Of a DNA stretch of 64,000 nucleotides, positions 51,478-60,609 are shown one piece after another (position 1 is the stretch's first letter; every line of letters begins with the position of its first letter). The stretch comes from Chryseobacterium sp. MA9 (GTDB lineage: Bacteria > Bacteroidota > Bacteroidia > Flavobacteriales > Weeksellaceae): positions 2,480,001-2,544,000 of the forward strand of contig NZ_CP075170.1 of assembly GCF_024399315.1 (NCBI RefSeq), written 5' to 3'. The notes below the pieces were generated by a model, which did no database searches, was not told the origin of the DNA, and worked only from the letters and a program-made list of their open reading frames with translations. A program made the position numbers and the translations under genes.

Positions 51478-51524
51478 CGGGGTAAATTTTCACATATTAT
51501 TTCCGGTACCCGTGCTCTTTTTTT
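51468..51524 (+). promoter_or_regulatory. attenuator of the thr operon
   Basis: Alternative hairpins: TACCCC (51468-51473) can pair with GGGGTA (51479-51484), while ACGGGGTA (51477-51484) can pair with TACCCGT (51507-51513, one bulged G), followed after GCTC by seven T (51518-51524), like a terminator. The two structures share GGGGTA and exclude each other. The first arm overlaps the last Thr codons, so ribosome position should decide which forms. The exact logic is inferred. Confidence 0.65.
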
Positions 51525-51568
51525 AAAGAGTAGCCACTTCGTTATATCCAACTTCAAATAAATAATTG

Positions 51569-54016
51569 ATGAAAGTTTTAAAATTCGGCGGAACATCAGT
51601 CGCCCACTCTCAAAATATCCTTTTGGTAGAAAAAATCATAAAAGATGAATCTTTAAAAAGCAAAATAGTTGTTATTGTATCAGCACTTCATGGCGTTACT
51701 GACCAACTGATCAGAGCAGCAGAATATGCTTCCGTTAAAGATGAAAATTATATTCAGATTATTCAGAATCTTGAAGAAAAACATATCAGTCTGGTCAAAG
51801 ATCTTTTCCCCATCACAGAACAAAGTTCCCTGCTGAGTTTTGTTAAAAAATATTTTAACGATATCGAAGATCTTTACAACGGAATCGCTGTACTTGGTGA
51901 ACTTACCAACAGAATCAAAGACAAAATTTCTTCTTACGGAGAGTTTCTGTCTTCAAAAATTATTGCAGCAAGGCTTCAGCATGAAGGGCTAGACTGTGTG
52001 TGGATGAATTCCGCAGAACTGATCAGAACAGACAGCAATTTCACTAACGCAAAAGTAGATTTCGCTGCCACCGAAAAGAATATTATTCATTTTCTGAATG
52101 AAAATCAGAGCCGTATTATTATAGGTCCGGGTTTTGTAGCCCATGATGAAAAAAACAACGCAACAACATTAGGAAGAGGCGGTTCTGATTACACAGCCTC
52201 CATTGTGGCAGCCTCTATTCATGCAGAAGAGCTCCAGATCTGGACAGATGTAAGCGGAATGATGACTGCTGATCCACGTTTGGCTTCCAATGCGAAACCT
52301 ATTTCAGAAATTTCTTATCATGAAGCCATGGAACTTTCTCATTTCGGGGCAAAAGTGCTTTATCCGCCTTCCATTCAGCCTGTCATGGTAAAAAATATAG
52401 ATCTGATCATCAAGAATACTTTTGATCCTGAAGCACAGGGAACTTTAATTTCTCACCAACTGAAATCTTCAGACAACGAAAAGCAGATTGCAGTAGGAAT
52501 TTCAAATATGAATAATATTGCTCTGCTTACATTGGAAGGAAGCGGTATGGTAGGAATTCCGGGGATTTCAGCAAACCTTTTCCAATGTTTAAGTCATGAA
52601 AAAATAAATGTAATCCTTATTACCCAAGGATCTTCAGAACATTCTATCACCATTGCGATTGATGAGAAAGAAGCATTACGCGCTGAAAATGCAATTAATT
52701 CTTCTTTTGCCGATGATATTAATCTGAAAAGAGTATATCCTGTAAACATTGAAACAGAACTTTCTATTGTAGCCTTAGTTGGAGAAAGTATGAAAAGCAG
52801 AAGTGGTGTAAGCGCGAAAATGTTTGGATGTCTGGGTAATAACGGAATCAATATAAGAGCGATTGCGCAGGGATCTTCGGAAAGAAATATCAGTATCGTT
52901 ATTTCGGAAAAGGACAGTAAAAAAGCAGTAAATGTACTTCACGAGGAATTTTTTGAATCTGAAATTAAGCAAATACATCTCTATATCTGTGGAACCGGAA
53001 ATGTAGGAACAAAACTGATCCAACAGATTTATGACCAGAATGCTTTTTTAAAAGAAAACTTCTTGATCAATCTGAGAATTGCAGGGATTTCCAACAGCCG
53101 TCAAATGATATTTTCAGATAAAGGAATATCACAGGAAGACTATCTTATCTGGAATCAGCAGGGAGAAAAATCTTCAGCACGGGAATTTGCTGAAGAGATC
53201 ATCCGCCGGAACTTGAGAAACTCTGTTTTTGTGGATGTAACTGCAAGTCCTGATGTACCTGAAGTTTATGAAAGTTTATTAAAAAGAAGCGTGAATATCG
53301 TGGCTTGTAATAAAATTGCGGCTTCTTCGGATTTTAAAAAGTATAAAACCTTAAAGAATGCAGCAAGGAATCACAATTGTAATTTCTATTTTGAAACCAA
53401 TGTAGGAGCAGGACTTCCAGTGATAGGAACCATCAACGACCTCATCAAAAGCGGAGATCAAATTCAATCCATTCAGGCCGTTTTAAGTGGAACACTGAAT
53501 TTTGTCTTTAATGAGTATGATGGCAGCAGAACATTCTCTGAAGTAGTAGCTCAGGCTCAGAAAGAAGGATATACAGAACCGGATCCAAGACTCGATTTGT
53601 CTGGAACTGATGTAGCAAGAAAAATTTTAATTCTGGCAAGAGAATCCGGATATCCACTTCAATTTGAAGAAATTGAAAATATGGGTTTTCTTCCTGAAGA
53701 ATGTATGCAGGGAAGCGTTGGCGATTTTTATGAAAAGCTAACAGCATATGAAGATCATTTTAAAAACTTATTGAATAATGCTAAAAATGAAGGCAAAATT
53801 TTAAAATACGTTGCAAAATTTGAAGATGGAAAAGCAAAAGTAGGTTTACAGCATATCGCTCCCGATAGTGATCTGTTTCATCTTTATGGTAAAGACAATA
53901 TTGTCATTTTTAAAACCCTCAGATATTCCGAGCAGCCTTTGGTCGTAAAAGGAGCCGGGGCCGGAGCTGATGTAACAGCAAGCGGAGTTTTTGCAGATAT
54001 TATTCGTTCTATTTAA
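51569..54016 (+). CDS. thrA: bifunctional aspartate kinase/homoserine dehydrogenase
   Basis: 815 residues from ATG 51569 (MKVLKFGGTSVAHSQNI); a TTG one codon earlier is less likely. The kinase domain (about 1-290) shows KFGGTS, GRGGSDYTASIVAASIHAEE and TDVSGMMTADPR. Two ACT regulatory domains lie at about 310-460 (SGMVGIPGISANLFQ; SRSGVSAKMFGCLGNNGINI). The homoserine dehydrogenase part (about 465-815) has GTGNVGTKLIQQI, FETNVGAGLPVIGTINDL and the GAGAGADVTASGVFADI end. It catalyses the first and third steps from aspartate to threonine. It heads thrABC behind the attenuator. Confidence 0.97.
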   Translation: MKVLKFGGTSVAHSQNILLVEKIIKDESLKSKIVVIVSALHGVTDQLIRAAEYASVKDENYIQIIQNLEEKHISLVKDLFPITEQSSLLSFVKKYFNDIEDLYNGIAVLGELTNRIKDKISSYGEFLSSKIIAARLQHEGLDCVWMNSAELIRTDSNFTNAKVDFAATEKNIIHFLNENQSRIIIGPGFVAHDEKNNATTLGRGGSDYTASIVAASIHAEELQIWTDVSGMMTADPRLASNAKPISEISYHEAMELSHFGAKVLYPPSIQPVMVKNIDLIIKNTFDPEAQGTLISHQLKSSDNEKQIAVGISNMNNIALLTLEGSGMVGIPGISANLFQCLSHEKINVILITQGSSEHSITIAIDEKEALRAENAINSSFADDINLKRVYPVNIETELSIVALVGESMKSRSGVSAKMFGCLGNNGINIRAIAQGSSERNISIVISEKDSKKAVNVLHEEFFESEIKQIHLYICGTGNVGTKLIQQIYDQNAFLKENFLINLRIAGISNSRQMIFSDKGISQEDYLIWNQQGEKSSAREFAEEIIRRNLRNSVFVDVTASPDVPEVYESLLKRSVNIVACNKIAASSDFKKYKTLKNAARNHNCNFYFETNVGAGLPVIGTINDLIKSGDQIQSIQAVLSGTLNFVFNEYDGSRTFSEVVAQAQKEGYTEPDPRLDLSGTDVARKILILARESGYPLQFEEIENMGFLPEECMQGSVGDFYEKLTAYEDHFKNLLNNAKNEGKILKYVAKFEDGKAKVGLQHIAPDSDLFHLYGKDNIVIFKTLRYSEQPLVVKGAGAGADVTASGVFADIIRSI

Positions 54017-54025
54017 AATACAGTT

Positions 54026-54952
54026 ATGAAAAAAGTAAAATTAAAAGTCCCTGCTACTGTGGCCAATCTGGTTTGCGGATTTGACATTCTGGGAATGGCT
54101 GTCCATGATCCCTATGATGAAATGGAATTTAAATTACTGGAAACTCCTGAAATCATTATAAAGCATATTGACTCTTTTGGACTTCCTGAAGAAGCTTCCA
54201 AAAATGTTGCAGGTGTTGTCCTATTAAAAATTCAGGAATATTTTAATCTGAAGAATGGCTTTGAAGTGATTATCCGTAAGCATATAAAACCTGGAAGCGG
54301 GCTCGGCTCCAGTGCGGCAAGTGCCGCCGGAGCCGCCTTTGGAGCCAATATATTATTAGGAAACAAATTATCAAAAGAAGAAATGGTCTATTTTGCCATG
54401 TTCGGAGAAGAGCTGGCTTCAGGAGTACGTCACGCAGACAATATTGCTCCGTGTATCTATGGAGGAATTACCCTGGTAAAATCTACCAATCCCATTGATA
54501 TCATTCCGCTGAACAGTCCTGATTTATTTGTAACAGCAGTACATCCGCAGGTGGAAGTCAAAACTTCAGATGCAAGACAGATTTTAAAGAAAAATATTAG
54601 TTTAAAAAGTGCTGTAGAACAATGGGGAAATATAGCTGGCCTTGTAGCAGGAATTCAGAAAAATGATTTTCCATTGATTGGCAGAAGTCTTAACGATGTC
54701 ATTATAGAACCCATCCGTAGTATTCTGATTCCGAAATTTGACGAAATCAAAGCAAAAAGCTTACAATTAGGTGCTTTGGGAGGAGGAATATCCGGTTCAG
54801 GACCTTCTATTTTTATGCTGTCTGAACAAAAAGAAACGGCAGAAAAAATAGCTCAGATGATGAAATCTGTGTATGATGAAATTGAAATAGAAAATCTTAT
54901 ATACGTTTCAAAAATAAATCCAACAGGAATTCAAACCGTTGAAGAATTTTAA
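54026..54952 (+). CDS. thrB: homoserine kinase
   Basis: A 308-residue GHMP kinase phosphorylating homoserine in threonine synthesis. Motifs: KVPATVANLVCGFDILGMAV, the ATP loop PGSGLGSSAASAAGAAFGAN, HADNIAPCIYGG and LGALGGGISGSGPSIFML. It starts 9 bases after thrA and 15 before thrC, so it belongs to one transcript. Confidence 0.97.
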   Translation: MKKVKLKVPATVANLVCGFDILGMAVHDPYDEMEFKLLETPEIIIKHIDSFGLPEEASKNVAGVVLLKIQEYFNLKNGFEVIIRKHIKPGSGLGSSAASAAGAAFGANILLGNKLSKEEMVYFAMFGEELASGVRHADNIAPCIYGGITLVKSTNPIDIIPLNSPDLFVTAVHPQVEVKTSDARQILKKNISLKSAVEQWGNIAGLVAGIQKNDFPLIGRSLNDVIIEPIRSILIPKFDEIKAKSLQLGALGGGISGSGPSIFMLSEQKETAEKIAQMMKSVYDEIEIENLIYVSKINPTGIQTVEEF

Positions 54953-54967
54953 TTATAAAAAACAGAA

Positions 54968-56272
54968 ATGAAATATTACAACTTAAAAGATTCTCTGGAA
55001 AAAAATGATTTCAGAGAGGCAACAATAAAAGGTCAGGGAAAAGAGAAAGGCTTGTTTTTCCCTGAAAACATCCCACAGCTTAATGAAGAATTTATTCAAA
55101 ATCTTCATCATTATTCTCATGAAGAAATTGCGTACCAATGCATGAAAGATTTTGTGGGAGATGAAATTCCTTCAGAGATACTAAGGGAAATTGTAGCTGA
55201 AACCGTCAGTTTTGAAATCCCTCTGGTAAAAATCAATGAACAGATTTCCATATTGGAATTGTTTCATGGTCCTACCCTTGCCTTTAAAGATATCGGTGCG
55301 AGGTTCATGAGCCGCTGTCTGTCCTATTTTCTGAAAGATCAGCAGAAGAAAGTCACTGTTCTTGTAGCCACTTCCGGAGATACCGGAGGCGCTGTTGCCC
55401 ATGGGTTTTATAAAATTCCGCAAATTAATGTAGTAATTCTGTACCCTAAAAACAGGGTAAGCCCGGTTCAGGAGAAACAGTTGACCACATTAGGAGAAAA
55501 TATTTCCGCATTGGAGGTAAAGGGCAGTTTTGACGACTGCCAGAACCTTGTAAAACAGGCTTTTTCAGATGAAGAAATCAATGGTCAGTTATTTCTGACC
55601 TCAGCCAATTCTATCAATGTTGCGAGATGGCTTCCCCAGCAGATTTACTATTTAATAGCATTGAAACAATGGATTCAACATCATAATGAACAACCGGTAA
55701 TCTGTGTTCCGAGTGGAAATTTCGGAAATATCTGTGCCGGACTTTTGGCTCATTTCAGAGGTCTTCCTGCCAGCCACTTTATTGCTGCCTGTAATGCCAA
55801 TCAGGTAATTCCTGATTATTTTAAAACCCAAAATTACCAACCGCAAAAAGCAGTTGCTACCTTATCTAATGCTATGGATGTGGGAGATCCAAGCAATTTT
55901 GTAAGGATTTTAGAACTTTTCGGACATCAGTTTGAAGCTTTAAAGAATAAAATATCTGCGTATTCCATTGATGACGACAAAACAATGAATACCATCACAG
56001 AAGTCCATAAGAATTACGGATATGTTCTGGAGCCCCACAGTGCTGTTGCATTTGCTGCAATGGAAAAGTATCTTCAAGAAAATCCTGGTCAAAAAGGATT
56101 TATTCTGGGGACTGCACATCCGGTAAAATTCCCAGATGCAGTGGAAAAAGCCATTCATACTCAGATTGAAATTCCTGAATCGTTGAATCATCTCATGAAA
56201 AAGGAGAAAAAAACTGTAGAAATAAATTCAGAGTTTGAAGAATTAAGACGATTTTTGCTTCATAAAATATGA
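54968..56272 (+). CDS. thrC: threonine synthase
   Basis: A 434-residue PLP enzyme converting O-phosphohomoserine to threonine. PLP lysine in FHGPTLAFKDIGARFMSR, then ATSGDTGGAVAHGFYKI and GSFDDCQNLVKQAF, VPSGNFGNICAGLLA (phosphate loop), SNAMDVGDPSNFVRI and HSAVAFAA. Its length corresponds to the ThrC form of E. coli. It ends 4 bases before folB. Confidence 0.97.
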   Translation: MKYYNLKDSLEKNDFREATIKGQGKEKGLFFPENIPQLNEEFIQNLHHYSHEEIAYQCMKDFVGDEIPSEILREIVAETVSFEIPLVKINEQISILELFHGPTLAFKDIGARFMSRCLSYFLKDQQKKVTVLVATSGDTGGAVAHGFYKIPQINVVILYPKNRVSPVQEKQLTTLGENISALEVKGSFDDCQNLVKQAFSDEEINGQLFLTSANSINVARWLPQQIYYLIALKQWIQHHNEQPVICVPSGNFGNICAGLLAHFRGLPASHFIAACNANQVIPDYFKTQNYQPQKAVATLSNAMDVGDPSNFVRILELFGHQFEALKNKISAYSIDDDKTMNTITEVHKNYGYVLEPHSAVAFAAMEKYLQENPGQKGFILGTAHPVKFPDAVEKAIHTQIEIPESLNHLMKKEKKTVEINSEFEELRRFLLHKI

Positions 56273-56276
56273 GGCA

Positions 56277-56645
56277 ATGAGCAAAATATATCTTGAAGAT
56301 GTACGAATATATGCGTACCATGGTGTACTTCCTGAGGAAAATATTATCGGGACGTATTATATTCTGAATGTAGAACTTCATACTGATCTGTGGAAAGCAG
56401 CAGAATCTGACGATTTGCTTGACACCATAAGCTATGCAGACATCAACGATATTCTTCATAAGGAAATGAAAATAAAATCCAAATTACTGGAACATGTTGC
56501 CGGAAGAATCATCACAAGAATTCACAACAGCTTTCCACAGATTGATTATATTAAATTAAAAATCACCAAAACAGCTCCACCTATGCAGGGAGAAATGACA
56601 GGTGCCAGCATTGAGCTGGAAAAGAGCTTTAAACCGGAAAATTAA
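56277..56645 (+). CDS. folB: dihydroneopterin aldolase
   Basis: 122 residues. It makes 6-hydroxymethyldihydropterin from dihydroneopterin, the step before FolK. Motifs: YLEDVRIYAYHGVLPEENII (Tyr/Glu active-site region) and LLDTISYADINDILHKEM, with the catalytic lysine in YIKLKITKTAPPM. It starts 4 bases after thrC and is in the same direction, so it probably shares the thr transcript, an unexpected pairing with amino-acid genes. Confidence 0.95.
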   Translation: MSKIYLEDVRIYAYHGVLPEENIIGTYYILNVELHTDLWKAAESDDLLDTISYADINDILHKEMKIKSKLLEHVAGRIITRIHNSFPQIDYIKLKITKTAPPMQGEMTGASIELEKSFKPEN

Positions 56646-56679
56646 AATTCTTATTTTCGTTCATTAAAAAACATTCAAA

Positions 56680-58044
56680 TTGAAATTCGTTAAAATATTA
56701 TTTTTAGTAACAGGTATCAGCGCTTTTGGTCAGACCAGTGTTGATAATCAGCTGGCGGCCTATAATTTTCCAAAGATAAAATCCAGTATTACAATGCCTG
56801 TGACGATTCCTCTTTCTGAACTGAGCAATATGATCAATGCTTCTGTGAAAGACCTTGTTTATCAGGATGACTCTTATACTGACAATAACAATGATCAGTT
56901 TAAAGTAAAAGTATGGAAAACCAGACCTATCCGTCTTGTTGGCGGAACCAGTCAAAATTTACTGATTGAAGTTCCTTTAAAAATATGGGCAGAAAAAGGA
57001 ATCGGAACTTTGGGAGTATATACTTATCAGAATACTACTTTCGAAACTGTAATGTCATTCAATACGACCGTTACTTTTAAGAATAACTGGACCATTACTA
57101 CCAATACACAGCCCAATGGCTTCAGGTGGGTAACAAAACCCGTTCTAGATTACGGAAGAATACAGATTCCCATTACCTCTATTGTTGAAAAAAGCTTAAG
57201 AGAGCAGCAGGAAAAATTCTGCAAGACTATAGATCAACAAATGGCTACACAGCTGAATTTCCAGCAATATGCCTTAATGGCCTGGAATACATTTCTGCAG
57301 CCTTTCAATATATCAGAAGAATATAATACATGGCTGAAAGTAAGCCCGGTGGGAGTCAATATTACTCCTTTGAAATTTTATGGAAACCAGATCAATGCTA
57401 CACTTGGTGTTGATATTTATTCAGAAACTTTCACAGGAAATAAACCGGCAGCTTCTTCACCGGTAACCAGTGTTGCCAATTTCAATTCCACTCCTACTAT
57501 TGCGGATAAGTTTATTTTACAGACTACAGCCAATATCCCTTTTACAGAGGCAAGCAATATGGCCAGAAAAACATTTCTGAATAAGGAGTTTGATATCCGC
57601 GATTCTAAAGTGAAAGTGACAGACATCAGAGTATATGGTGTTGATAACAGAGTGGTTATTGAAGCTCAAACCGATGGTTATATAAAAGGTACGGCCATTA
57701 TTTCCGGGATTCCGGTGTATGATGATGCAAAAAGAAAAATTGTTTTATCAGAAACCAAGTTTAAACTGAAAACAACCAATATTCTTCAGAAGACGGCTTC
57801 GCTCCTATTCCAGGGGAAAATTGTAAAAATGATTGAAGAGGAATATGGTATTCCGACTCAGGAACTTGAAGAAACTTCGCGAAAAAGTATTGAAGAAGCC
57901 TTTAACAAAGAATATTATAAAGGTTTAAAGATGAACGGAAAAGTTTTCAATCTGAAGCCTAGCAAAATTCTACTCAGCAATACAGGAATTACAGCTGTGA
58001 TTGATACCAATGCTTCATTGAAACTACTTGTCAACGGATTTTAA
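56680..58044 (+). CDS. DUF4403 family periplasmic/outer-membrane-associated protein (TTG start)
   Basis: 454 residues starting at TTG 56680 (KFVKILFLVTGISAFGQ is a plausible signal peptide). The pattern ITMPVTIPLSELSNMINASV at the N-terminus of the mature protein, DYGRIQIPITSIVEKSLREQ and the repeated TIADKFILQTTANIPFTEAS half match DUF4403, an uncharacterised family whose two halves look alike and may have a lipid-carrier-like fold (inference). It lies 34 bases after folB, so it may be cotranscribed. Confidence 0.85.
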   Translation: MKFVKILFLVTGISAFGQTSVDNQLAAYNFPKIKSSITMPVTIPLSELSNMINASVKDLVYQDDSYTDNNNDQFKVKVWKTRPIRLVGGTSQNLLIEVPLKIWAEKGIGTLGVYTYQNTTFETVMSFNTTVTFKNNWTITTNTQPNGFRWVTKPVLDYGRIQIPITSIVEKSLREQQEKFCKTIDQQMATQLNFQQYALMAWNTFLQPFNISEEYNTWLKVSPVGVNITPLKFYGNQINATLGVDIYSETFTGNKPAASSPVTSVANFNSTPTIADKFILQTTANIPFTEASNMARKTFLNKEFDIRDSKVKVTDIRVYGVDNRVVIEAQTDGYIKGTAIISGIPVYDDAKRKIVLSETKFKLKTTNILQKTASLLFQGKIVKMIEEEYGIPTQELEETSRKSIEEAFNKEYYKGLKMNGKVFNLKPSKILLSNTGITAVIDTNASLKLLVNGF

Positions 58045-58075
58045 AACTTTAAATAAAAAACTAATAACCTTACAC

Positions 58076-58573
58076 ATGAAAAGAATTCTAAATGTTGTTG
58101 AATATAATAAAGCCTCATCATGGATCAGGCTTGCTAATAATTTTCTTGATCTTATAATACTATATATTATCAATTATCTCCTCTCTCTTGTTTCTAATTT
58201 CCTTTATGAAGTCACTTCAATTGAGTTTTTCTACTTCTATAGCAATGGAAATATATTATGGCAGTTCTTTATTGGAAATTTCAATTATTGTCTTTATTAT
58301 TTTTTGATGGAAAACTATTTAGATGGGAGAACCGTTGCAAAGTATATTACAGGAACCAAAGTAATCAGTACAGATGGTACGAAACCAACCACTCAGCAAA
58401 TTATTTACAGAAGCCTTTCCAGAATTGTTCCCTTTGATGGACTGTCATTTCTTGGGGTAAATGGATGGCACGACAGCTGGAGCTATACAAGAGTAATTAA
58501 TGTCAAAAATTATATTGCTGAAATTCAAGCAAAAAGCGAAATCGACGCTCTTGGAGAGAAAGAAATTGCTTAA
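58076..58573 (+). CDS. RDD family membrane protein
   Basis: 165 residues from ATG 58076 (MKRILNVVEYNKASSWIRLA). The upstream open codons overlap the previous gene and were dropped. RDD features: R18 and D25 in WIRLANNFLDLIILYIINYL, a second membrane segment about residues 68-85, and the conserved GRTVAKYITGTKVISTDGTK loop, followed by SLSRIVPFDGLSFLG. RDD proteins are small membrane proteins, some linked to ion transport; the role here is unknown. It starts 31 bases after the DUF4403 gene. Confidence 0.88.
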   Translation: MKRILNVVEYNKASSWIRLANNFLDLIILYIINYLLSLVSNFLYEVTSIEFFYFYSNGNILWQFFIGNFNYCLYYFLMENYLDGRTVAKYITGTKVISTDGTKPTTQQIIYRSLSRIVPFDGLSFLGVNGWHDSWSYTRVINVKNYIAEIQAKSEIDALGEKEIA

Positions 58574-58577
58574 AAAC

Positions 58578-58608
58578 TTTTGTTCATAAAGAAATTTTAC
58601 TATATTTG
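58578..58608 (+). promoter_or_regulatory. promoter of tRNA-Cys
   Basis: TTTTG (58578-58582) and an exact TAnnTTTG element, TATATTTG (58601-58608), with an 18-base spacer, 23 bases before the tRNA. Confidence 0.7.
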
Positions 58609-58631
58609 CACACCTCAAAAATGGTAAAAAT

Positions 58632-58702
58632 GGTACTTTGGCCGAGCGGCTAGGCAGTGGTCTGCAACACCATCTACAGCGGTTCGAATCCGCTAGGTAC
58701 CT
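58632..58702 (+). tRNA. tRNA-Cys (GCA)
   Basis: 71 bases. Acceptor stem GGTACTT / AGGTACC with one G-T pair, D arm GCCGAGCGGCTAGGC, anticodon stem TGGT / ACCA around the loop CTGCAAC giving anticodon GCA, and T arm AGCGGTTCGAATCCGCT. The discriminator base is T and CCA is not encoded. Followed at once by a terminator. Confidence 0.97.
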
Positions 58703-58705
58703 CAG

Positions 58706-58737
58706 AAAAACCTCTAAATAATTTAGAGGTTTTTTTA
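58706..58737 (+). terminator. terminator of tRNA-Cys
   Basis: Stem AAAAACCTCTAAAT / ATTTAGAGGTTTTT with a 2-base core, then T run. Confidence 0.9.
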
Positions 58738-58852
58738 TTTTTCACCCCCTGAAAATTATCAAAAAAATATTTACTTTTTCCTTTTCACAGATATACATAA
58801 AATTGCATGTAGATTTTTATATTTGTGAAAATTATATATCCCAATAATAACC

Positions 58853-58993
58853 ATGTTTTTATTACTATCATCAACACATATTATAATTTCAGCAATTATA
58901 TTACTATTCATCATTTTCGGTACTATTTACGGCTTTTATCAATTAATAAAACGCGCAGTTAAAAAAGGAATTAAAGAATCCAGAAAGCAATAG
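58853..58993 (+). CDS. small single-span membrane protein
   Basis: 46 residues, too short for usual cutoffs. One hydrophobic helix (residues 2-28, MFLLLSSTHIIISAIILLFI and onward) is followed by a basic C-terminal tail (KRAVKKGIKESRKQ). By the positive-inside rule the tail would be cytoplasmic. It is alone on its strand, 67 bases before the next ORF. Family unknown; small membrane peptides of this kind are often real but the evidence here is composition only. Confidence 0.5.
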   Translation: MFLLLSSTHIIISAIILLFIIFGTIYGFYQLIKRAVKKGIKESRKQ

Positions 58994-59059
58994 TCTCAAT
59001 CGGCTTTTAAATAAGACTTTAAAATAATTGTATATTAGTAAAACTAAAATCAAATACTG

Positions 59060-59329
59060 ATGATACAATTTACTCCTGAAGAAAAAAATCTGATACAAGC
59101 TGCTATACAATATGAAAAAGAAATACAGGACAGATCGGATGATGAAGAAATTGAATATGTAGAAGAAATAGAAGAAGAAATTCAAAAAGAAAATGTTTTT
59201 ATTTCAAGAAGGCATATTGACTCAATTATAATTTATTTAGGATATCTACTCGACAGAAAAGACCAATATGACAGTGGTCAGATACTTGATTTAGAAAGCA
59301 AATTAGATAATTTATCCAACTTACCATAA
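59060..59329 (+). CDS. hypothetical acidic protein
   Basis: 89 residues, no signal peptide. Highly acidic middle (EIEYVEEIEEEIQKENVF) flanked by helical segments (MIQFTPEEKNLIQAAIQYEK and IIIYLGYLLDRKDQYDSGQI). No family recognised. It is followed by a clear terminator, which supports it being expressed. Confidence 0.6.
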   Translation: MIQFTPEEKNLIQAAIQYEKEIQDRSDDEEIEYVEEIEEEIQKENVFISRRHIDSIIIYLGYLLDRKDQYDSGQILDLESKLDNLSNLP

Positions 59330-59333
59330 TAAT

Positions 59334-59361
59334 ATCCCTGCTTGTTTGGCGGGGATTTTTA
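59334..59361 (+). terminator. terminator after the acidic protein
   Basis: Stem ATCCCTGC / GCGGGGAT (one G-T pair) with a 7-base loop and T run. Confidence 0.85.
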
Positions 59362-59952
59362 TTTTAAATCCATAAACAGTTATCATCACTATTATTCCAT
59401 TATGCATCCTCAAACAATCATTCTATTTTAATTTATAAGCGAGCAAAAAAACTTGCCCGATAATGCAAAAAGGGAAGATAAGTAGAAAACTGTCATACTC
59501 AAAGATAAAGGCTGATTGACCTCATGCTGGCTGCATCAATATATTAGAACAAAAAAAATCCTCGGAAATTCCGAGGATAAAAACTAATAACCATGAAAAC
59601 TCAAATTAAACATGAGTTACATTTCTATATTGAAAAATCGTGCCAAGAATATCAATTTTGAGAAAAAAAAACAATTTACTCTGGCTGTATCAATTTTACA
59701 ATTTCAGCATTTTAAACCGATTTTATTGATGTTTTAAAAACCGCTTCATAATTATTTATAATTAATTAAAATAAATATAACGTGTCGGTAAAAATATTAA
59801 AAATAAAATAATTTACAATTTGATAAAATAAAATTCACATTTGGGAAATGAAAATTTTAAATATTCAGTCAGCCATCAAAAAAAAACTAAATCAACACCA
59901 AATTGGCATAATTTATTCTTCATATAAATCAATCCAATAAATTTAAATCATC
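59362..59952. other. AT-rich gene-poor region with an orphan hairpin
   Basis: 590 bases with no convincing protein gene. The one structured element is a hairpin at 59558-59578, ATCCTCGGAA / TTCCGAGGAT, followed by AAAAACTAATAACC and an ATG (59593) opening only 22 codons (starting MKTQIKHELHFYIEKS). The rest is AT-rich without repeats that I can define. Confidence 0.6.
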
Positions 59953-60180
59953 ATGGCACAAAGAATTTTTAGTAAAGAAGATTTCACGAAAAGCAATGAA
60001 AAAGAATATCAGTTGGAGTATAAAGTAAATGAAATCGGGAAAGGTTCTGATCTCATTGTAGAAAGACTAACCGAAAAAGGAGACTATGAAATAATTCAAG
60101 CTCCACTGCGAAAATCAGATGACAAAGTATTTATCATTTGGGATGTCCCATTTGACAGCAGAATACTCTTTGATCTTTAA
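59953..60180 (+). CDS. hypothetical protein, 75 residues
   Basis: Starts MAQRIFSKEDFTKSNEKEYQ and ends DSRILFDL; charged, no signal peptide or membrane segment. I do not recognise the family. It lies alone in an AT-rich region, with ATG preceded by TAAATCATC. Codon use looks like that of the neighbours, so it is probably a real small gene, but context gives no hint of function. Confidence 0.6.
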   Translation: MAQRIFSKEDFTKSNEKEYQLEYKVNEIGKGSDLIVERLTEKGDYEIIQAPLRKSDDKVFIIWDVPFDSRILFDL

Positions 60181-60609
60181 AACATTTTGAGGTTATTATA
60201 TGAAAAAGCCCCCAAAAAATGGAGGCCTCAAAAAACACAAATGATGAAAAAAAATTTTATATCAGAGATAAAAATTATTTTATCTATTAATTCTTAATCA
60301 AAGATATACCAGTCTTTTTTTTTATTTTATGAGTACAATCATAAAATTATTATTTCTTTTAAATATTAAGCTATCCAGCTGCCAGACAATATTTCTCAAA
60401 AAAAGACAATAAAGAAATAATATTTCAATTCTTATTTTTCCAGCCATTCTAAAATATTTCAAAGCCAGTTCACTGACAAACAGCATTTAAAATATAATTC
60501 ACTCTTATATATTTTCAGAATATAATAAAAAATATCGGATACTTTATGATTGAGGTTATGTTTTTCACATATATTATGTTGTAATTTCGTCTTATTAATT
60601 CAAAAAATC
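60181..60609. other. AT-rich intergenic region with orphan hairpin 2
   Basis: 429 bases without a recognised gene. At 60208-60227 an imperfect hairpin GCCCCC / GGAGGC is followed by CTCAAAAAACACAAATGATG (60227-60246), which recurs nearly unchanged at 61601. The ATG at 60241 opens only 18 codons. The rest is very AT-rich. Confidence 0.6.

Noticed and set aside
51345..51596. 83-codon minus-strand ORF over the thr leader
   Set aside because: It covers the thr promoter, leader peptide and attenuator on the other strand and overlaps the thrA start. Its Val-rich part is just the complement of the Thr codons.
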